Source: Hyphomicrobiales bacterium (GTDB taxonomy: Bacteria; Pseudomonadota; Alphaproteobacteria; Rhizobiales; OSC116). Taken from it: a DNA stretch of 64,000 nt. The stretch covers positions 31,651 through 95,650 of the forward strand of contig NVUH01000009.1 of the NCBI GenBank assembly GCA_002401855.1. Reading direction: 5' to 3'. The notes beneath the pieces are model-generated. The model searched no databases. It was given only the letters and a program-made list of their open reading frames with translations, and was not told the origin of the DNA. Shown here piece after piece: positions 7,502 to 18,584 of the stretch (within the stretch, counting starts at the first letter, position 1; the number at the start of each line of letters is the position of its first letter). The translations under genes and the position numbers were made by a program.

Positions 7502-9676
7502 ATGACAGATGATTTATTTGGTGGGCTATTGCAGACATCAAGCGGCGCGGAGCCGATCAAAAAACCAAATAAAAACAAAGTAAAGGCCACTGAACCGTTG
7601 GTGCAAGCCACGGCTCAAAAGCCTGTGCCTACGGCTAGTTTACCAGATGCAAAGCCCGCGACAAATAACGAATCAGTTGTGGCCGAAGCTGTACCTGAAA
7701 TCGACATGTCGAGCCAACCTGTTGGTAGAACCAAAGGCGAAGAAGCTTATGGTGCGGCTGATATCGAAATTTTAGAAGGGCTTGAGCCTGTACGCCATCG
7801 CCCTGGTATGTATATTGGCGGCACGGACGAAAAAGCTTTGCATCATTTATTTGCCGAAATTATCGACAATAGTATGGATGAAGTGGTGGCAGGCCATGCG
7901 AGCTGGATTGATATTTCGCTCGATGCTGATGGCTATGTGACGGTGACTGACAATGGCCGCGGCATGCCGATTGATCCACATCCTAAATTTGAAAACAAAT
8001 CAGCACTTGAGGTGATTTTTACCGTTTTGCATGCGGGCGGTAAATTTAACTCGGATGTTTATGAAACATCTGGCGGTTTGCATGGTGTGGGTGCATCGGT
8101 GGTGAACGCATTATCTGACGACTTGATTGTGGAAGTGGCGCGGGGGCAGCAGCTTTATCGCCAAACATTTAGCCGTGGCATACCGCAAGGTGGGCTTGAG
8201 CATTTGGGCCCGATTAAAAACCGCCGTGGCACCAAAGTGCGCTTTCATCCCGACGCACAAATTTTTGGCGCAAAGGGTAGATTTCGTGCCAGTCGGGTTT
8301 ATAAAATGGCACGCGCCAAGGCATATTTATATGGCGGCGTGCAAATTAGATGGAGCTGTGCGCCAGAATTAATTGGCGAGAATGACACCACACCGCTTAA
8401 AGAAACATTCCATTTCCCAAATGGGTTGTCGGATTATCTAGAAACGCGAATTAAGGGTAAAACCCGCATCACTGAAGAGATATTCAGAGGTAAAACCACC
8501 AAAGATGGTGGCCATGGCTCGGTCGAATGGGCGATTGCGTGGTATTTGGGTGATGGCTTTGTAAACAGTTATTGTAATACCGTACCGACCATTGATGGTG
8601 GCACGCATGAAGCGGGTATGCGAGGGGCATTGCTTAAAGGTTTGAAAGCCTATGGTGATTTAAAAAATGTGAAAAAAACCTCGCAGATTATTGGTGATGA
8701 TGTTTTGACAGGCGTGGGCATATTGCTTTCTGTATTCATTCGAGAACCTGAATTTCAAGGCCAGACCAAAGAAAAGCTTTCGAGCAGTGAAGCCACGCGT
8801 ATTGTAGAAAGCACTCTGCGTGACCCGTTTGACCATTGGTTGACATCGAACCCCAGACAAGCCGACAGATTACTTGAATGGGCGGTCGACCGTTCTGATG
8901 AACGGTTAAAACGCAAAAAAGACAAAGAGGTGAGCCGCAAAGCCGCGACGCGTAGATTGCGCCTGCCTGGCAAGCTTGCTGATTGTTCTATCAACAGCGC
9001 TAAAGGCACTGAATTATTTATTGTCGAAGGTGACAGCGCGGGCGGCAGTGCCAAACAAGCCCGTAACCGTAAAAACCAAGCCATCTTGCCATTGCGCGGT
9101 AAAATTTTGAATGTTGCCAATGCGACAGCGGCCAAATTGGCGGCGAACCAACAAATTAATGACCTTTTATTGGCATTGGGTGTGGGCACAGGTAGCAAAT
9201 ATTCAAATAGTGATTTACGTTATGAAAAAATCATTATCATGACTGATGCTGATGTTGATGGCGCGCATATTGCCTCTTTGTTGATTACATTCTTCTATCG
9301 TGAAATTCCTGATTTGATTAAAAATAAGCATTTATATTTAGCAGTGCCACCGCTTTACCGCATCACCCAAGGCGCCAAGACTTTATACGCTCGCGATGAT
9401 GACCATAAAGATGAATTGATGAAGACTGAGTTTAATGGCCGCGGTAAGATTGACATTGGGCGCTTTAAAGGCCTTGGTGAAATGATGCCCGCTCAACTAA
9501 AAGAAACCACCATGCTGGCTGAAAAACGCACTTTATTGCAAGTGGGGATTGATGAAGATGAAATTGAATTGACAGCCACAGTGGTTGAACAATTGATGGG
9601 CTCTAAACCTGAAGCACGTTTTCAATTCATCCAACAGAATGCCCAATTCGCCGATGGAGCTGAATTGGACATTTAG
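7502..9676 (+). CDS. parE: DNA topoisomerase IV subunit B
   Basis: GHKL motifs EIIDNSMDEVVAGHA, GGLHGVGASVVNALS; TOPRIM ELFIVEGDSAGGSAKQARNRKNQAILPLRGKILNV; IMTDADVDGAHI. Confidence 0.95.
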   Translation: MTDDLFGGLLQTSSGAEPIKKPNKNKVKATEPLVQATAQKPVPTASLPDAKPATNNESVVAEAVPEIDMSSQPVGRTKGEEAYGAADIEILEGLEPVRHRPGMYIGGTDEKALHHLFAEIIDNSMDEVVAGHASWIDISLDADGYVTVTDNGRGMPIDPHPKFENKSALEVIFTVLHAGGKFNSDVYETSGGLHGVGASVVNALSDDLIVEVARGQQLYRQTFSRGIPQGGLEHLGPIKNRRGTKVRFHPDAQIFGAKGRFRASRVYKMARAKAYLYGGVQIRWSCAPELIGENDTTPLKETFHFPNGLSDYLETRIKGKTRITEEIFRGKTTKDGGHGSVEWAIAWYLGDGFVNSYCNTVPTIDGGTHEAGMRGALLKGLKAYGDLKNVKKTSQIIGDDVLTGVGILLSVFIREPEFQGQTKEKLSSSEATRIVESTLRDPFDHWLTSNPRQADRLLEWAVDRSDERLKRKKDKEVSRKAATRRLRLPGKLADCSINSAKGTELFIVEGDSAGGSAKQARNRKNQAILPLRGKILNVANATAAKLAANQQINDLLLALGVGTGSKYSNSDLRYEKIIIMTDADVDGAHIASLLITFFYREIPDLIKNKHLYLAVPPLYRITQGAKTLYARDDDHKDELMKTEFNGRGKIDIGRFKGLGEMMPAQLKETTMLAEKRTLLQVGIDEDEIELTATVVEQLMGSKPEARFQFIQQNAQFADGAELDI

Positions 9677-9838
9677 AATCCAACTGAAGATGCTTGAGAT
9701 TAACCATAATTTACTCAAATCTGAGTCAAACTCAATTAATCATGTTCAAAAAGCTTTGTTGACGACCCTTCTAATCCCCTTTATATATGCGGTATACACG
9801 TTGCGGAGCGTTAAGATTTAAATATGATTTAGGATCAA

Positions 9839-11302
9839 ATGTACATGTTATTTTCCGACCTCGGATTAAGTAAAAAAGTTACCGACACCATTGAAGAAGT
9901 TGGCTATACAGTGCCAACACCGATTCAAACCGCTGCCATTCCCGAAATTTTGAAAGGCCGCGATGTGTTGGGCATTGCCCAAACAGGTACCGGTAAAACC
10001 GCATCCTTCACATTGCCGTTGCTGACCAAATTAGAAACAGGCCGCGCCCGCGCCCGTATGCCGCGCTCGCTTATATTATGCCCGACACGTGAATTGGCAG
10101 CACAAGTATTTGAAAACTTTGAAAAATATGGCAAACGCCATAAATTATCGGTTGCGTTGCTAATAGGTGGTGTGGCATTTAAAGACCAAGAACGTATTTT
10201 AGACCGTGGTGCAGATGTATTGATTGCGACACCAGGCCGCATGATGGACCATTTCGAACGCGGCAAGCTGATGCTAACGCGGGTTGAATATTTTGTCATT
10301 GACGAAGCTGACCGTATGTTAGATATGGGCTTTATTCCTGATATTGAACGTATATCTAAACTCATACCTTTCACCCGCCAAACTTTACTTTTCTCGGCTA
10401 CTATGCCGAAGGAAATTCAAGTGCTGGCTGATAAATTTTTGCAAAACCCTGCGCGGGTTGAAGTGGCACGTGCCGCAACGACCGCCAATACAATTGAACA
10501 AAAGGTGGTTTACGCACCATCTGGGCACAAAGAAAAACGCCAATGTTTGAGAGATATATTGGGCGGAATAGAAATTAAAAATGCCATTATTTTTGCCAAT
10601 AGAAAAAAAGATGTTGAGATTATTCTTAAATCTTTATTGGTTCATAAATTTGATGTTGGTGCCCTGCATGGTGATATGGCGCAATCAGCACGTATGGAAG
10701 TTTTGGCGAAATTTAAAAATAATAAATTGCAAATTTTGGTGGCCTCTGATGTGGCGGCGCGCGGACTTGACATTCCCAATGTAAGCCATGTAATTAATTT
10801 TGATATACCCATGCAACCAGAAGATTATGTGCATCGCATTGGCCGTACTGGCCGCGCGGGACGCAGTGGTACTGCCATCTCTATGGTGACTTTTGACGAC
10901 ATAAGACAAATAAAAGCCATTGAGAAGCTAACCGAACAACCCATAAAATGGGAAGGTGAAGCGCCAAGCGAAGACGATTATGAAGCGTCATCTAAACTGC
11001 GTGGCCGCCCAGGGCGCGCTAGCCGTAATAATGGACACCGTGGCCCAGAAAAATATAAATTGGGCTCTGGTTCTCATAAACCTTCCGCCCAAAAGAATGA
11101 CCGCACTGTAAAGCCAGAGCGCTCAACTAGCCGTGTGGTTGAAAAACCTGTGGTAGAGACGCAACCCGAAGTCAAAAGCCCTAAAAGTGAAATCTCAGAA
11201 CCAAAGGTAAATGCCAAAAAACACGATAAAGACATTGTGGCATTTGGCTCAAATGACCATATTCCAGATTTTCTTTTGCGATCATCTGTTTTATCCAAAT
11301 AA
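9839..11302 (+). CDS. rhlE: DEAD-box ATP-dependent RNA helicase
   Basis: AQTGTGKTASFTLP, PTRELAAQV, DEADRMLDMGF, SATMPKEI, HRIGRTGRAGRSG. Confidence 0.9.
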   Translation: MYMLFSDLGLSKKVTDTIEEVGYTVPTPIQTAAIPEILKGRDVLGIAQTGTGKTASFTLPLLTKLETGRARARMPRSLILCPTRELAAQVFENFEKYGKRHKLSVALLIGGVAFKDQERILDRGADVLIATPGRMMDHFERGKLMLTRVEYFVIDEADRMLDMGFIPDIERISKLIPFTRQTLLFSATMPKEIQVLADKFLQNPARVEVARAATTANTIEQKVVYAPSGHKEKRQCLRDILGGIEIKNAIIFANRKKDVEIILKSLLVHKFDVGALHGDMAQSARMEVLAKFKNNKLQILVASDVAARGLDIPNVSHVINFDIPMQPEDYVHRIGRTGRAGRSGTAISMVTFDDIRQIKAIEKLTEQPIKWEGEAPSEDDYEASSKLRGRPGRASRNNGHRGPEKYKLGSGSHKPSAQKNDRTVKPERSTSRVVEKPVVETQPEVKSPKSEISEPKVNAKKHDKDIVAFGSNDHIPDFLLRSSVLSK

Positions 11303-11402
11303 ATTACCTGTTAATTGAACCGTGCGAATTACGAACAATTTACTTTTTGATAGGAAAATTGTATTATATATGTATATTGTGATTTAAAATATCCTCAAGG
11401 GT

Positions 11403-12479
11403 ATGTTTAGAGAAGAATATAGGGTCAGTCGTATGGAAAATATCGGGCATTCACATGAAATTGCGAAGACGACTTTAGAATTTCTGAGCAAACATCAGCT
11501 TGTGTCTACACCTATTAACTTTGAGATTATCTACACTTATACCCAAGGCTATAATAAATCGCTCATATTGGCGGTAAATCAAGTCATTAGGTCGGAAGTT
11601 GGTGACAAATCGGGCGCGTTAGAAGACATTCATACAAAATTGATTTCCAGCAACGCATCGGCCAATAAGGTTGATGAAATCACCAATCAGATGGCAGATG
11701 AAGTTGATCAAGTCACAGCGATGATCTCTGCTGCTTTGGGTGAAACCAACTCATATAGTGAAAAACTTGGCGAAGTAACCGACGAACTTTCATCTAACGT
11801 TGATTCTGCTGCTGTTAAATCTATCGTTGAAAGCTTGATGCTGGCGACAGAAGATATGAAAAAGAATAGTAGCTTACTTGAAGGCAAGCTAGCCGAGTCA
11901 AACCGCCAGATCTCTGAACTAAGCGGCAGCTTATCTGAAGTGCGCGCTGAAGCTCGCACTGACCAACTTACCGGTATCGCCAATAGAAAATATTTTGACG
12001 AAACCATAGAATCGGAAATTGCCATTGCCAAAGAGAAGAAATCTGACCTTTGCGTATTGATCGGTGATATTGACCACTTTAAACGCTTTAATGATACATT
12101 TGGCCATCAGACTGGTGATCAAGTGCTTCGTTTGGTGGCATCTACATTAAGTGATGGGGTCAAAGGACGCGATATGGTGGCGCGATACGGCGGCGAAGAA
12201 TTTGCAATTATTTTGACAAAAACCGGCTTAGCCGCCGCGAAAAAAATTGCCAATAAAATCCGTAGAGCGGTTGAAGGCAAAGAATTGGTTAAACGCTCAA
12301 CTGGCGAAAATTTGGGTTCCATCACCATTTGCTTTGGCATGGCGTCTTACCGTAATGGCGAGCCAATTGATGATTTAATTGGGCGTGCAGATAACGCTTT
12401 ATACTTTGCCAAGCATTCGGGTCGCAATCAAGTTAGAACTGAAAAAGAAGTGCCTGAAGCTAGAAAAGCCCTAGCTTAA
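11403..12479 (+). CDS. GGDEF-domain diguanylate cyclase
   Basis: C-terminal GGDEF: DHFKRFNDTFGHQTGDQVLRLVAS...RYGGEEFAIIL. Confidence 0.9.
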   Translation: MFREEYRVSRMENIGHSHEIAKTTLEFLSKHQLVSTPINFEIIYTYTQGYNKSLILAVNQVIRSEVGDKSGALEDIHTKLISSNASANKVDEITNQMADEVDQVTAMISAALGETNSYSEKLGEVTDELSSNVDSAAVKSIVESLMLATEDMKKNSSLLEGKLAESNRQISELSGSLSEVRAEARTDQLTGIANRKYFDETIESEIAIAKEKKSDLCVLIGDIDHFKRFNDTFGHQTGDQVLRLVASTLSDGVKGRDMVARYGGEEFAIILTKTGLAAAKKIANKIRRAVEGKELVKRSTGENLGSITICFGMASYRNGEPIDDLIGRADNALYFAKHSGRNQVRTEKEVPEARKALA

Positions 12480-12490
12480 TCTGCTGACAT

Positions 12491-12847
12491 TCATTTACTT
12501 TTAGATTTTTTTTTTGGTTTTTTGGCGCGCAAAGCGGCGTCATATGCATCATGTGCCCATAAAGCAAATTCATCTATATCTTCTATAACGGTTTCGGGCA
12601 CCGTCCAAAAACTCACATAAATGGTTTTATCAGCTTTTTGATAGGTGAATTGTTGACTATCCGCGCTTTTAAAGCGTTGCAAATTTTGCTCATCGGCTTT
12701 GAGATAAAGCTCATCATCGAATATCAAGCCAAAATTGAGATTGTCCTTAAGCACCGCATGCCCGCCAAATAGGCGCTTGGTTGTGACATCGGCAAAGTCG
12801 GATAGTTGATCGACGATCCAATCGACATATTCTGGGTTTGTTGGCAT
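12491..12847 (-). CDS. TfoX N-terminal domain protein
   Basis: DWIVDQLSDFADVTTKRLFGGHAVLKDNLNFGLIFDDELYLKAD. Confidence 0.75.
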   Translation of the reverse strand: MPTNPEYVDWIVDQLSDFADVTTKRLFGGHAVLKDNLNFGLIFDDELYLKADEQNLQRFKSADSQQFTYQKADKTIYVSFWTVPETVIEDIDEFALWAHDAYDAALRAKKPKKKSKSK

Positions 12848-13230
12848 TAGGCGCGGGCTTTGACTAACGTCAGGTCTGAAACTGGAGTTAGCTCAACTGA
12901 TTCGCCACAGCCGCAAGAGCTGGTTTGATTGGGGTTGGTGAAGGTGAATTTTGATGACATTTTTTCGGTCACAAAATCCATTTCCGTACCCAATAGGAAT
13001 AAAAGCGCTTTTGAATCAATGAGTACCGTGACGCCATTGGTTTTAATCACTTCATCCAACGGTTCGATTGATTCGGCATATTCCATGACATATTCAAAAC
13101 CAGCACAGCCACCTTTTTTGATGCCAACACGCAGGCCAATCACTTCATCGCCCATGTCTTGCATGATTTCTTTGACGCGGTTTGCCGCGCGGTCGGTTAA
13201 TGTCAAACTTGTAAATTTAGTCATAATCAT
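12847..13230 (-). CDS. sufA: Fe-S cluster assembly scaffold/carrier SufA/IscA (HesB family)
   Basis: GGCAGFEYVMEYAE ... SSCGCGESVEL; end of suf cluster. Confidence 0.9.
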   Translation of the reverse strand: MIMTKFTSLTLTDRAANRVKEIMQDMGDEVIGLRVGIKKGGCAGFEYVMEYAESIEPLDEVIKTNGVTVLIDSKALLFLLGTEMDFVTEKMSSKFTFTNPNQTSSCGCGESVELTPVSDLTLVKARA

Positions 13231-13242
13231 TCCATAATAGGC

Positions 13243-13755
13243 TTAAAACATATTAAGAGCAACTTTTGCTTCATCGCTCATTCTTTCTGGGCCCCAAGGT
13301 GGGTCGAACACCAGCTCAACACTGGCATCGGATATGCCTGGTACATTGCGCGCTGCATCCTCGATCCAACCTGGCATTTCGCCTGCTACAGGGCAGCCTG
13401 GCGCGGTCAGTGTCATGACGATGTCGACTTTACGGTCATCATCAATATCCACTTTATAGATAAGGCCTAATTCGTAAATATCAACGGGGATTTCGGGGTC
13501 ATAGACGGTTTTAAATGCGGCAATTAAATCATCGGTGAAGCGCATAAGCTCTTCTTCGCTTAAGGCTGATGATTCGATGTCAGGTTTATTGGCTTCATCG
13601 CCTGCATAGAATTCGCCTTTAATGGCGGCGTCTAGGGCTGGATTTTTTGGTTTTTCTTCTTCGGGCAAGAAATCGAACTCATCTTTTTGATCATGCGGAT
13701 GGTTTTGACCATGCATCACGGCTGCCAGTTGTTCTTCGGTAAATTTTTTCACCAT
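13243..13755 (-). CDS. sufT: SUF-associated DUF59/MIP18 family protein (SufT-like)
   Basis: VYDPEIPVDIYELGLIYKVDIDDDRKVDIVMTLTAPGCPVAGEMP; likely start MVKKFTEEQ at 13755. Confidence 0.88.
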   Translation of the reverse strand: MVKKFTEEQLAAVMHGQNHPHDQKDEFDFLPEEEKPKNPALDAAIKGEFYAGDEANKPDIESSALSEEELMRFTDDLIAAFKTVYDPEIPVDIYELGLIYKVDIDDDRKVDIVMTLTAPGCPVAGEMPGWIEDAARNVPGISDASVELVFDPPWGPERMSDEAKVALNMF

Positions 13756-13786
13756 AATATCACTCACTTTCTTACATAAAGAGGAC

Positions 13787-15022
13787 TCACATAAAGAAGG
13801 TTTGGGCTTTTTTAACTGCCGCAACCAATCTATCAATGTCATTTTCATCATTATATAGGCCAAAAGACGCCCTACATGTGGCGGTTTTGCCAAAAAAATC
13901 TAATACTGGTTGGGCGCAATGGCTGCCTGCCCGCACCGCCACGCCTTCGCGGTCGATGATGGTGCTGATGTCATGTGGATGCACATCGCCGACGCTGAAC
14001 GAAATGATTGCACCTTTATGGTCGGCCTCACCAGTGATGCTGAGGCTGTTGATTTTTTTCAGCTCTTCGGTGGCGATTTTAAGCAGGTTGTTTTCGTGTG
14101 CCATGATGTTTTGGCGGCCGATGCCCATTATATATTCGAGCGCGGTGCCGAGTGCAATGGCTTCGACAATGGCGGGTGTGCCTGCTTCGAAGCGATGCGG
14201 GGCATCTAAATAGGTGATTTTATCTTGGGTGACCATGTCAATCATCTCGCCGCCGCCTAGAAATGGTGGCAGGGCATTGAGTAGGTCTTGCTTGCCATAT
14301 AGGATGCCGATGCCTGAGGGACCGTAGGTTTTATGGCCGGTGAAGACGAAAAAATCGGCATCTAAATCTTGCACATCTATATCCATATGTACGGCAGATT
14401 GTGAACCATCGACCAGCACTTTAACGCCATGCTCGTGCGCAATTTCGATGATTTTTTTCATTGGCGTGATGGTGCCAATGGCGTTGGACATATGGGTGAT
14501 GGCGACCAATTTGGTTTTGCTGGTGAAGAGTTTTTTATACTCATCAAGCAGGAAATTGCCTTGTTGATCGATGGGTGACCATTTTAGCACCGCGCCGTTA
14601 CGTTCGCGTAAGAAATGCCAAGGCACAATGTTGGAATGATGCTCCATAACTGAGATGATGATCTCATCGCCCTCGGAAATTTGCGCAGGCCTGCTGGATG
14701 TAGCTTGGCCTAAAGATGCGGCGACTAGGTTAATCGCTTCGGTGGCGTTTTTGGTGAAAACCACTTCATTTTCGGATTTGGCATTGATGAATTTTTGTAC
14801 AATGCGGCGCGAATCTTCGAACTTTTGGGTCGATGTGTTGGATAGATAATGTAGGCCGCGATGGACATTGGCATATTCAACACCAAAGCCTTTTTGAATG
14901 GCATCTAGCACTATTTGCGGTTTTTGGGCGGAGGCGCCATTGTCTAAATAAGTTAGTGGTTTGCCATAGATTTCGCGGCTAAGAATCGGGAAATCGGCTC
15001 TGATTTTTGCTACGTCATACAT
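13787..15022 (-). CDS. sufS: cysteine desulfurase SufS
   Basis: YLDNGASAQKPQIVLDA, THMSNAIGTI, FTGHKTYGPSGIGILYGK, RAGSHCAQP. Confidence 0.95.
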   Translation of the reverse strand: MYDVAKIRADFPILSREIYGKPLTYLDNGASAQKPQIVLDAIQKGFGVEYANVHRGLHYLSNTSTQKFEDSRRIVQKFINAKSENEVVFTKNATEAINLVAASLGQATSSRPAQISEGDEIIISVMEHHSNIVPWHFLRERNGAVLKWSPIDQQGNFLLDEYKKLFTSKTKLVAITHMSNAIGTITPMKKIIEIAHEHGVKVLVDGSQSAVHMDIDVQDLDADFFVFTGHKTYGPSGIGILYGKQDLLNALPPFLGGGEMIDMVTQDKITYLDAPHRFEAGTPAIVEAIALGTALEYIMGIGRQNIMAHENNLLKIATEELKKINSLSITGEADHKGAIISFSVGDVHPHDISTIIDREGVAVRAGSHCAQPVLDFFGKTATCRASFGLYNDENDIDRLVAAVKKAQTFFM

Positions 15023-15025
15023 ATA

Positions 15026-16309
15026 TCAGGCCTCCAAATGGGCGTTGAGCCACACGGTGATTAGTTTATCGGCAGCGATGTTAAGCGCTTCGGGTAATTC
15101 GTCCGAAATCTCGGCAACAAAGGCGTGAATCAGCAAGCGTTGGGCGATTTTTTTGGGAATGCCGCGGGCGCGCAGATAGAATAGAGTGTCTTCATCCAAT
15201 GCGCCAACTGTTGCGCCATGGGCACATTCGACATCATCGGCATAAATTTCTAGCTCTGGTTTGGTGCTGATGCTGGCATCATCGGACAATAAAATGCTTT
15301 GTGACATTTGTTGTCCATCGGTTTTTTGGGCGTCTATCGCCACGATCACTTTGCCTTGGAAAATGGCATGAGCTTTATCGTCAATCACGTTTTTAAAACG
15401 TTGGAAGCTGATGTTTTCGGGCAATTTATGATGCACTACATAGCTGTTATCGATATGTTGTTCGCCGCCTGCTAATACCGCGCCAGAGATTTTTAAATCC
15501 ATGTTCGAGCCGTTGCAATATAGGTCACCTTCGCGGCGTGTCCATGCGCCGCCAATGGCTAAGGCGGTTGAATTTAATTCGACTTTATCGGCATAATCGC
15601 CTTCGGTGCGGCAGATATTGACGGCTTTATCATTCTCGCCGTTGACCACGAAATGGGTGAGATTGGCGGCAGTGGCGAGCTTAAAATTGAAATGATGCAG
15701 GTTAAAGCTAGGCTCGTCATCTAGGTTGATGTGGCTTTCAATCAATGTGGCTGTCACATTGTCGGCAAGGCTAATATAATGACGGTTGAAATGCGCCACA
15801 TTTGATTGGCCTGAGCTGACGAAGATAAGATGGATTGGCTTGTCGCTGGATTCTTCTATGTCTAGGCATATGCCGTCACGCCACATGGCACGGGTGAGAT
15901 TGTCGATGTGGTTTCCATTATCAGCTCGCTTTAGGTTTTCAGCTGCCCAAGTGGGGGCGCTGTCAGCTAAAGACGCACCTGTATCGGAAAGATCAGCGCG
16001 CAATTTACCGTCGACAAAAACGATGCTTTGATAATCGGCTTCATCAAACGCTGCAATGGTGGGATGAGCTTTGATTTGCGCCAAACTTACCTTGCTGTCA
16101 GCTGCGCCGTAAGCTTGGCTCTTGCCAAATTTGCGTCTTAGGTCTGAATAATGGTAAAATTCCACGCGTTTGGTGGCTATGCCACTGGCCTTTAGCCATG
16201 CATTTGCAGCCTCACGGCCTTCGGCTTTGGGCAAGCTGTTTTTTTGCGCTTCAAAAGCTCCAAAAAAAGCTAGTTCACCTGTCGAATATTTTATAGTTTT
16301 CACTGTCAT
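15026..16309 (-). CDS. sufD: Fe-S cluster assembly protein SufD
   Basis: SufBD family C-terminus (ECAHGATVGALDEDTLFYLRARGIPKKIAQRLLIHAF); position between sufC and sufS. Confidence 0.92.
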   Translation of the reverse strand: MTVKTIKYSTGELAFFGAFEAQKNSLPKAEGREAANAWLKASGIATKRVEFYHYSDLRRKFGKSQAYGAADSKVSLAQIKAHPTIAAFDEADYQSIVFVDGKLRADLSDTGASLADSAPTWAAENLKRADNGNHIDNLTRAMWRDGICLDIEESSDKPIHLIFVSSGQSNVAHFNRHYISLADNVTATLIESHINLDDEPSFNLHHFNFKLATAANLTHFVVNGENDKAVNICRTEGDYADKVELNSTALAIGGAWTRREGDLYCNGSNMDLKISGAVLAGGEQHIDNSYVVHHKLPENISFQRFKNVIDDKAHAIFQGKVIVAIDAQKTDGQQMSQSILLSDDASISTKPELEIYADDVECAHGATVGALDEDTLFYLRARGIPKKIAQRLLIHAFVAEISDELPEALNIAADKLITVWLNAHLEA

Positions 16310-16325
16310 ATTTTTATCTTTAAAT

Positions 16326-17072
16326 TTATGCAGATGCAATTATGTCTTTATAACCATCACGTTCTAGCTCGTGTGCCAATTCGGCACCGCCAGATTTAAC
16401 GATTTTACCGTCTACCAAAATATGTACAAAATCTGGTTTGATATAATCGAGCAGGCGCTGATAATGGGTGATGATGAGCATGGCGCGGTCTGGCGAGCGC
16501 AGGCTATTGACGCCATCGGCAACCACTCGTAGGGCGTCGATGTCTAGGCCTGAATCGGTTTCATCTAAAATACATAGGCTTGGTTCTAGCAGTAGCATTT
16601 GCAAGATTTCATTACGTTTTTTCTCGCCACCTGAAAAGCCAACATTTAACGGACGGCGCAACATTTCTGGCGTGACGTTAAGTTGTTGAGCTTTTTCTTT
16701 GACTAGTTTCATGAAATTTGGTGTGCTTAGTTCGTCTTGACCGCGTTGTTTGCGTTGGGCGTTGATGGACTCTTTTAGGAAGGTCATGGTGGCAACACCT
16801 GGGATTTCTAGCGGGTATTGGAATGACAGAAACAGGCCTTTGGCGGCGCGTTCTTCAATCTCTAACTCAAACAGGTCTTCGCCATGAAATGACACACTAC
16901 CGCCATCGACTTCATAATCGGCTTGGCCAGCCAAAACATTGGCAAGGGTGGATTTACCCGCGCCATTGGGGCCCATAATGGCATGCACTTCACCCGCATT
17001 TATGGTGAGGTTTAAGCCTTTTAAGATGGGCTTTTCTTCGACAGAAGCCTGTAAATTTTTAATTTCTAACAT
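16326..17072 (-). CDS. sufC: Fe-S cluster assembly ATPase SufC
   Basis: Walker A GPNGAGKSTLANVLAG; FSGGEKKRNEILQMLLLEPSLCILDETDSGLDIDAL. Confidence 0.97.
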   Translation of the reverse strand: MLEIKNLQASVEEKPILKGLNLTINAGEVHAIMGPNGAGKSTLANVLAGQADYEVDGGSVSFHGEDLFELEIEERAAKGLFLSFQYPLEIPGVATMTFLKESINAQRKQRGQDELSTPNFMKLVKEKAQQLNVTPEMLRRPLNVGFSGGEKKRNEILQMLLLEPSLCILDETDSGLDIDALRVVADGVNSLRSPDRAMLIITHYQRLLDYIKPDFVHILVDGKIVKSGGAELAHELERDGYKDIIASA

Positions 17073-17093
17073 ATATTTTTATCCTTGCGCGTC

Positions 17094-18566
17094 TTATCCG
17101 ACGCTTCCTTCTAGGCTGATTGCCACTAATTTTTGCGCCTCAACGGCGAATTCCATCGGTAGGTTTTGCAACACTTCTTTGCAGAAACCATTGACGATGA
17201 CCGCCACGGCTTCTTCTTCATTTAGGCCACGTTGGCGGCAATAGAACATCACATCATCGTTGATTTTTGAGGTGGTGGCTTCGTGTTCGAAAGTGCTACT
17301 TGAGTTACGTGCTTCGATATAAGGCACTGTATGGGCTGAGCATTTATCGCCAATGAGCAAGCTATCACACTGGGTGAAATTACGCACATTGGTGGCTTTA
17401 CGTTGGGTTGAAACGATGCCACGATAGCAGTTGGAGCTATGGCCTGCTGAAATGCCTTTTGAGATGATGCGGCTTTTGGTGTTTTTGCCGAGATGAATCA
17501 TCTTGGTGCCAGAATCAATTTGCTGATAACCGTTTGAAATGGCGATTGAATAAAACTCGCCTTGGCTGCCATCGCCGCGCAAGATGCAGCTTGGATATTT
17601 CCACGTAATGGCTGAGCCTGTTTCGACCTGAGTCCAGCTGACTTTTGAATTTTTACCGCGGCAATCGGCACGTTTGGTGACAAAGTTATAAACCCCGCCA
17701 ACGCCTTCGCTATTGCCTGGATACCAGTTTTGCACGGTGGAATATTTTACTTCGGCATCATCCATAACGATGATTTCGACCACGGCGGCATGTAGTTGGT
17801 TTTCGTCACGCATTGGCGCTGTGCAGCCTTCTAGATAGCTGACATGTGAGCCTGCTTCGGCAATGATGAGCGTGCGCTCGAACTGGCCGGTGTTTGGCTC
17901 GTTGATGCGGAAATAGGTGGAAAGTTCCATCGGGCAACGTACGCCTTTGGGAATGTAGACAAAGCTGCCATCGGTAAACACGGCTGAGTTTAAGGCTGCG
18001 TAGAAATTATCGCCGACTGGCACAACAGAGGCTAGATATTTTTTGACCAATTCGGGATGTTCGCGAATGGCTTCGGAGATGGGGCAGAAAATCACGCCCG
18101 ATTCGGCAAGTTTTGCTTTGAATGTGGTGACCACGGACACGCTGTCAAACACCGCATCGACCGCAATGTTAGAGGCGCCTTTGACGCCAGCTAAAATCTC
18201 TTGCTCTTTAAGTGGAATGCCGAGTTTTTTGTAGGTTTCTAGAATGTCTGGGTCGAGATCATCCAAGCTATCAAGTTCAATTTTTTTCTTGGGAGCGGCA
18301 TAATAATATAGGTCTTCGAAATCAATTTTCGGATAATGAACTGATGACCAATCTGGCTCTTCGAGTTTTTTCCAACGGCGGAAGGCTGACAAGCGCCATT
18401 CGAGCATCCATTCTGGCTCATCCTTTTTGGCCGAAATAAAGCGCACAATGTCTTCGTTCAAGCCTTTGGGGGCTTTGTCCACTTCAATATCGGTGGTGAA
18501 CCCATATTTATAATTGTCGAGATCAATCTCGGCAACGGTGTTCACTGTCTCTTTAATGGCAGCCAT
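17094..18566 (-). CDS. sufB: Fe-S cluster assembly protein SufB
   Basis: [49 protein letters not shown]. Confidence 0.97.
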   Translation of the reverse strand: MAAIKETVNTVAEIDLDNYKYGFTTDIEVDKAPKGLNEDIVRFISAKKDEPEWMLEWRLSAFRRWKKLEEPDWSSVHYPKIDFEDLYYYAAPKKKIELDSLDDLDPDILETYKKLGIPLKEQEILAGVKGASNIAVDAVFDSVSVVTTFKAKLAESGVIFCPISEAIREHPELVKKYLASVVPVGDNFYAALNSAVFTDGSFVYIPKGVRCPMELSTYFRINEPNTGQFERTLIIAEAGSHVSYLEGCTAPMRDENQLHAAVVEIIVMDDAEVKYSTVQNWYPGNSEGVGGVYNFVTKRADCRGKNSKVSWTQVETGSAITWKYPSCILRGDGSQGEFYSIAISNGYQQIDSGTKMIHLGKNTKSRIISKGISAGHSSNCYRGIVSTQRKATNVRNFTQCDSLLIGDKCSAHTVPYIEARNSSSTFEHEATTSKINDDVMFYCRQRGLNEEEAVAVIVNGFCKEVLQNLPMEFAVEAQKLVAISLEGSVG

Positions 18567-18584
18567 TTCTGCTCCTCTTCTAAA

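Noticed and set aside
9925-10374. 149 aa antisense ORF inside the RNA helicase gene
   Set aside because: Antisense to a highly conserved coding region; composition typical of a shadow ORF.
13755-13893. N-terminal extension of the SufT-like ORF overlapping sufS
   Set aside because: Extension overlaps the sufS 3' end in another frame; MVKKFTEEQ at 13755 is the better start.
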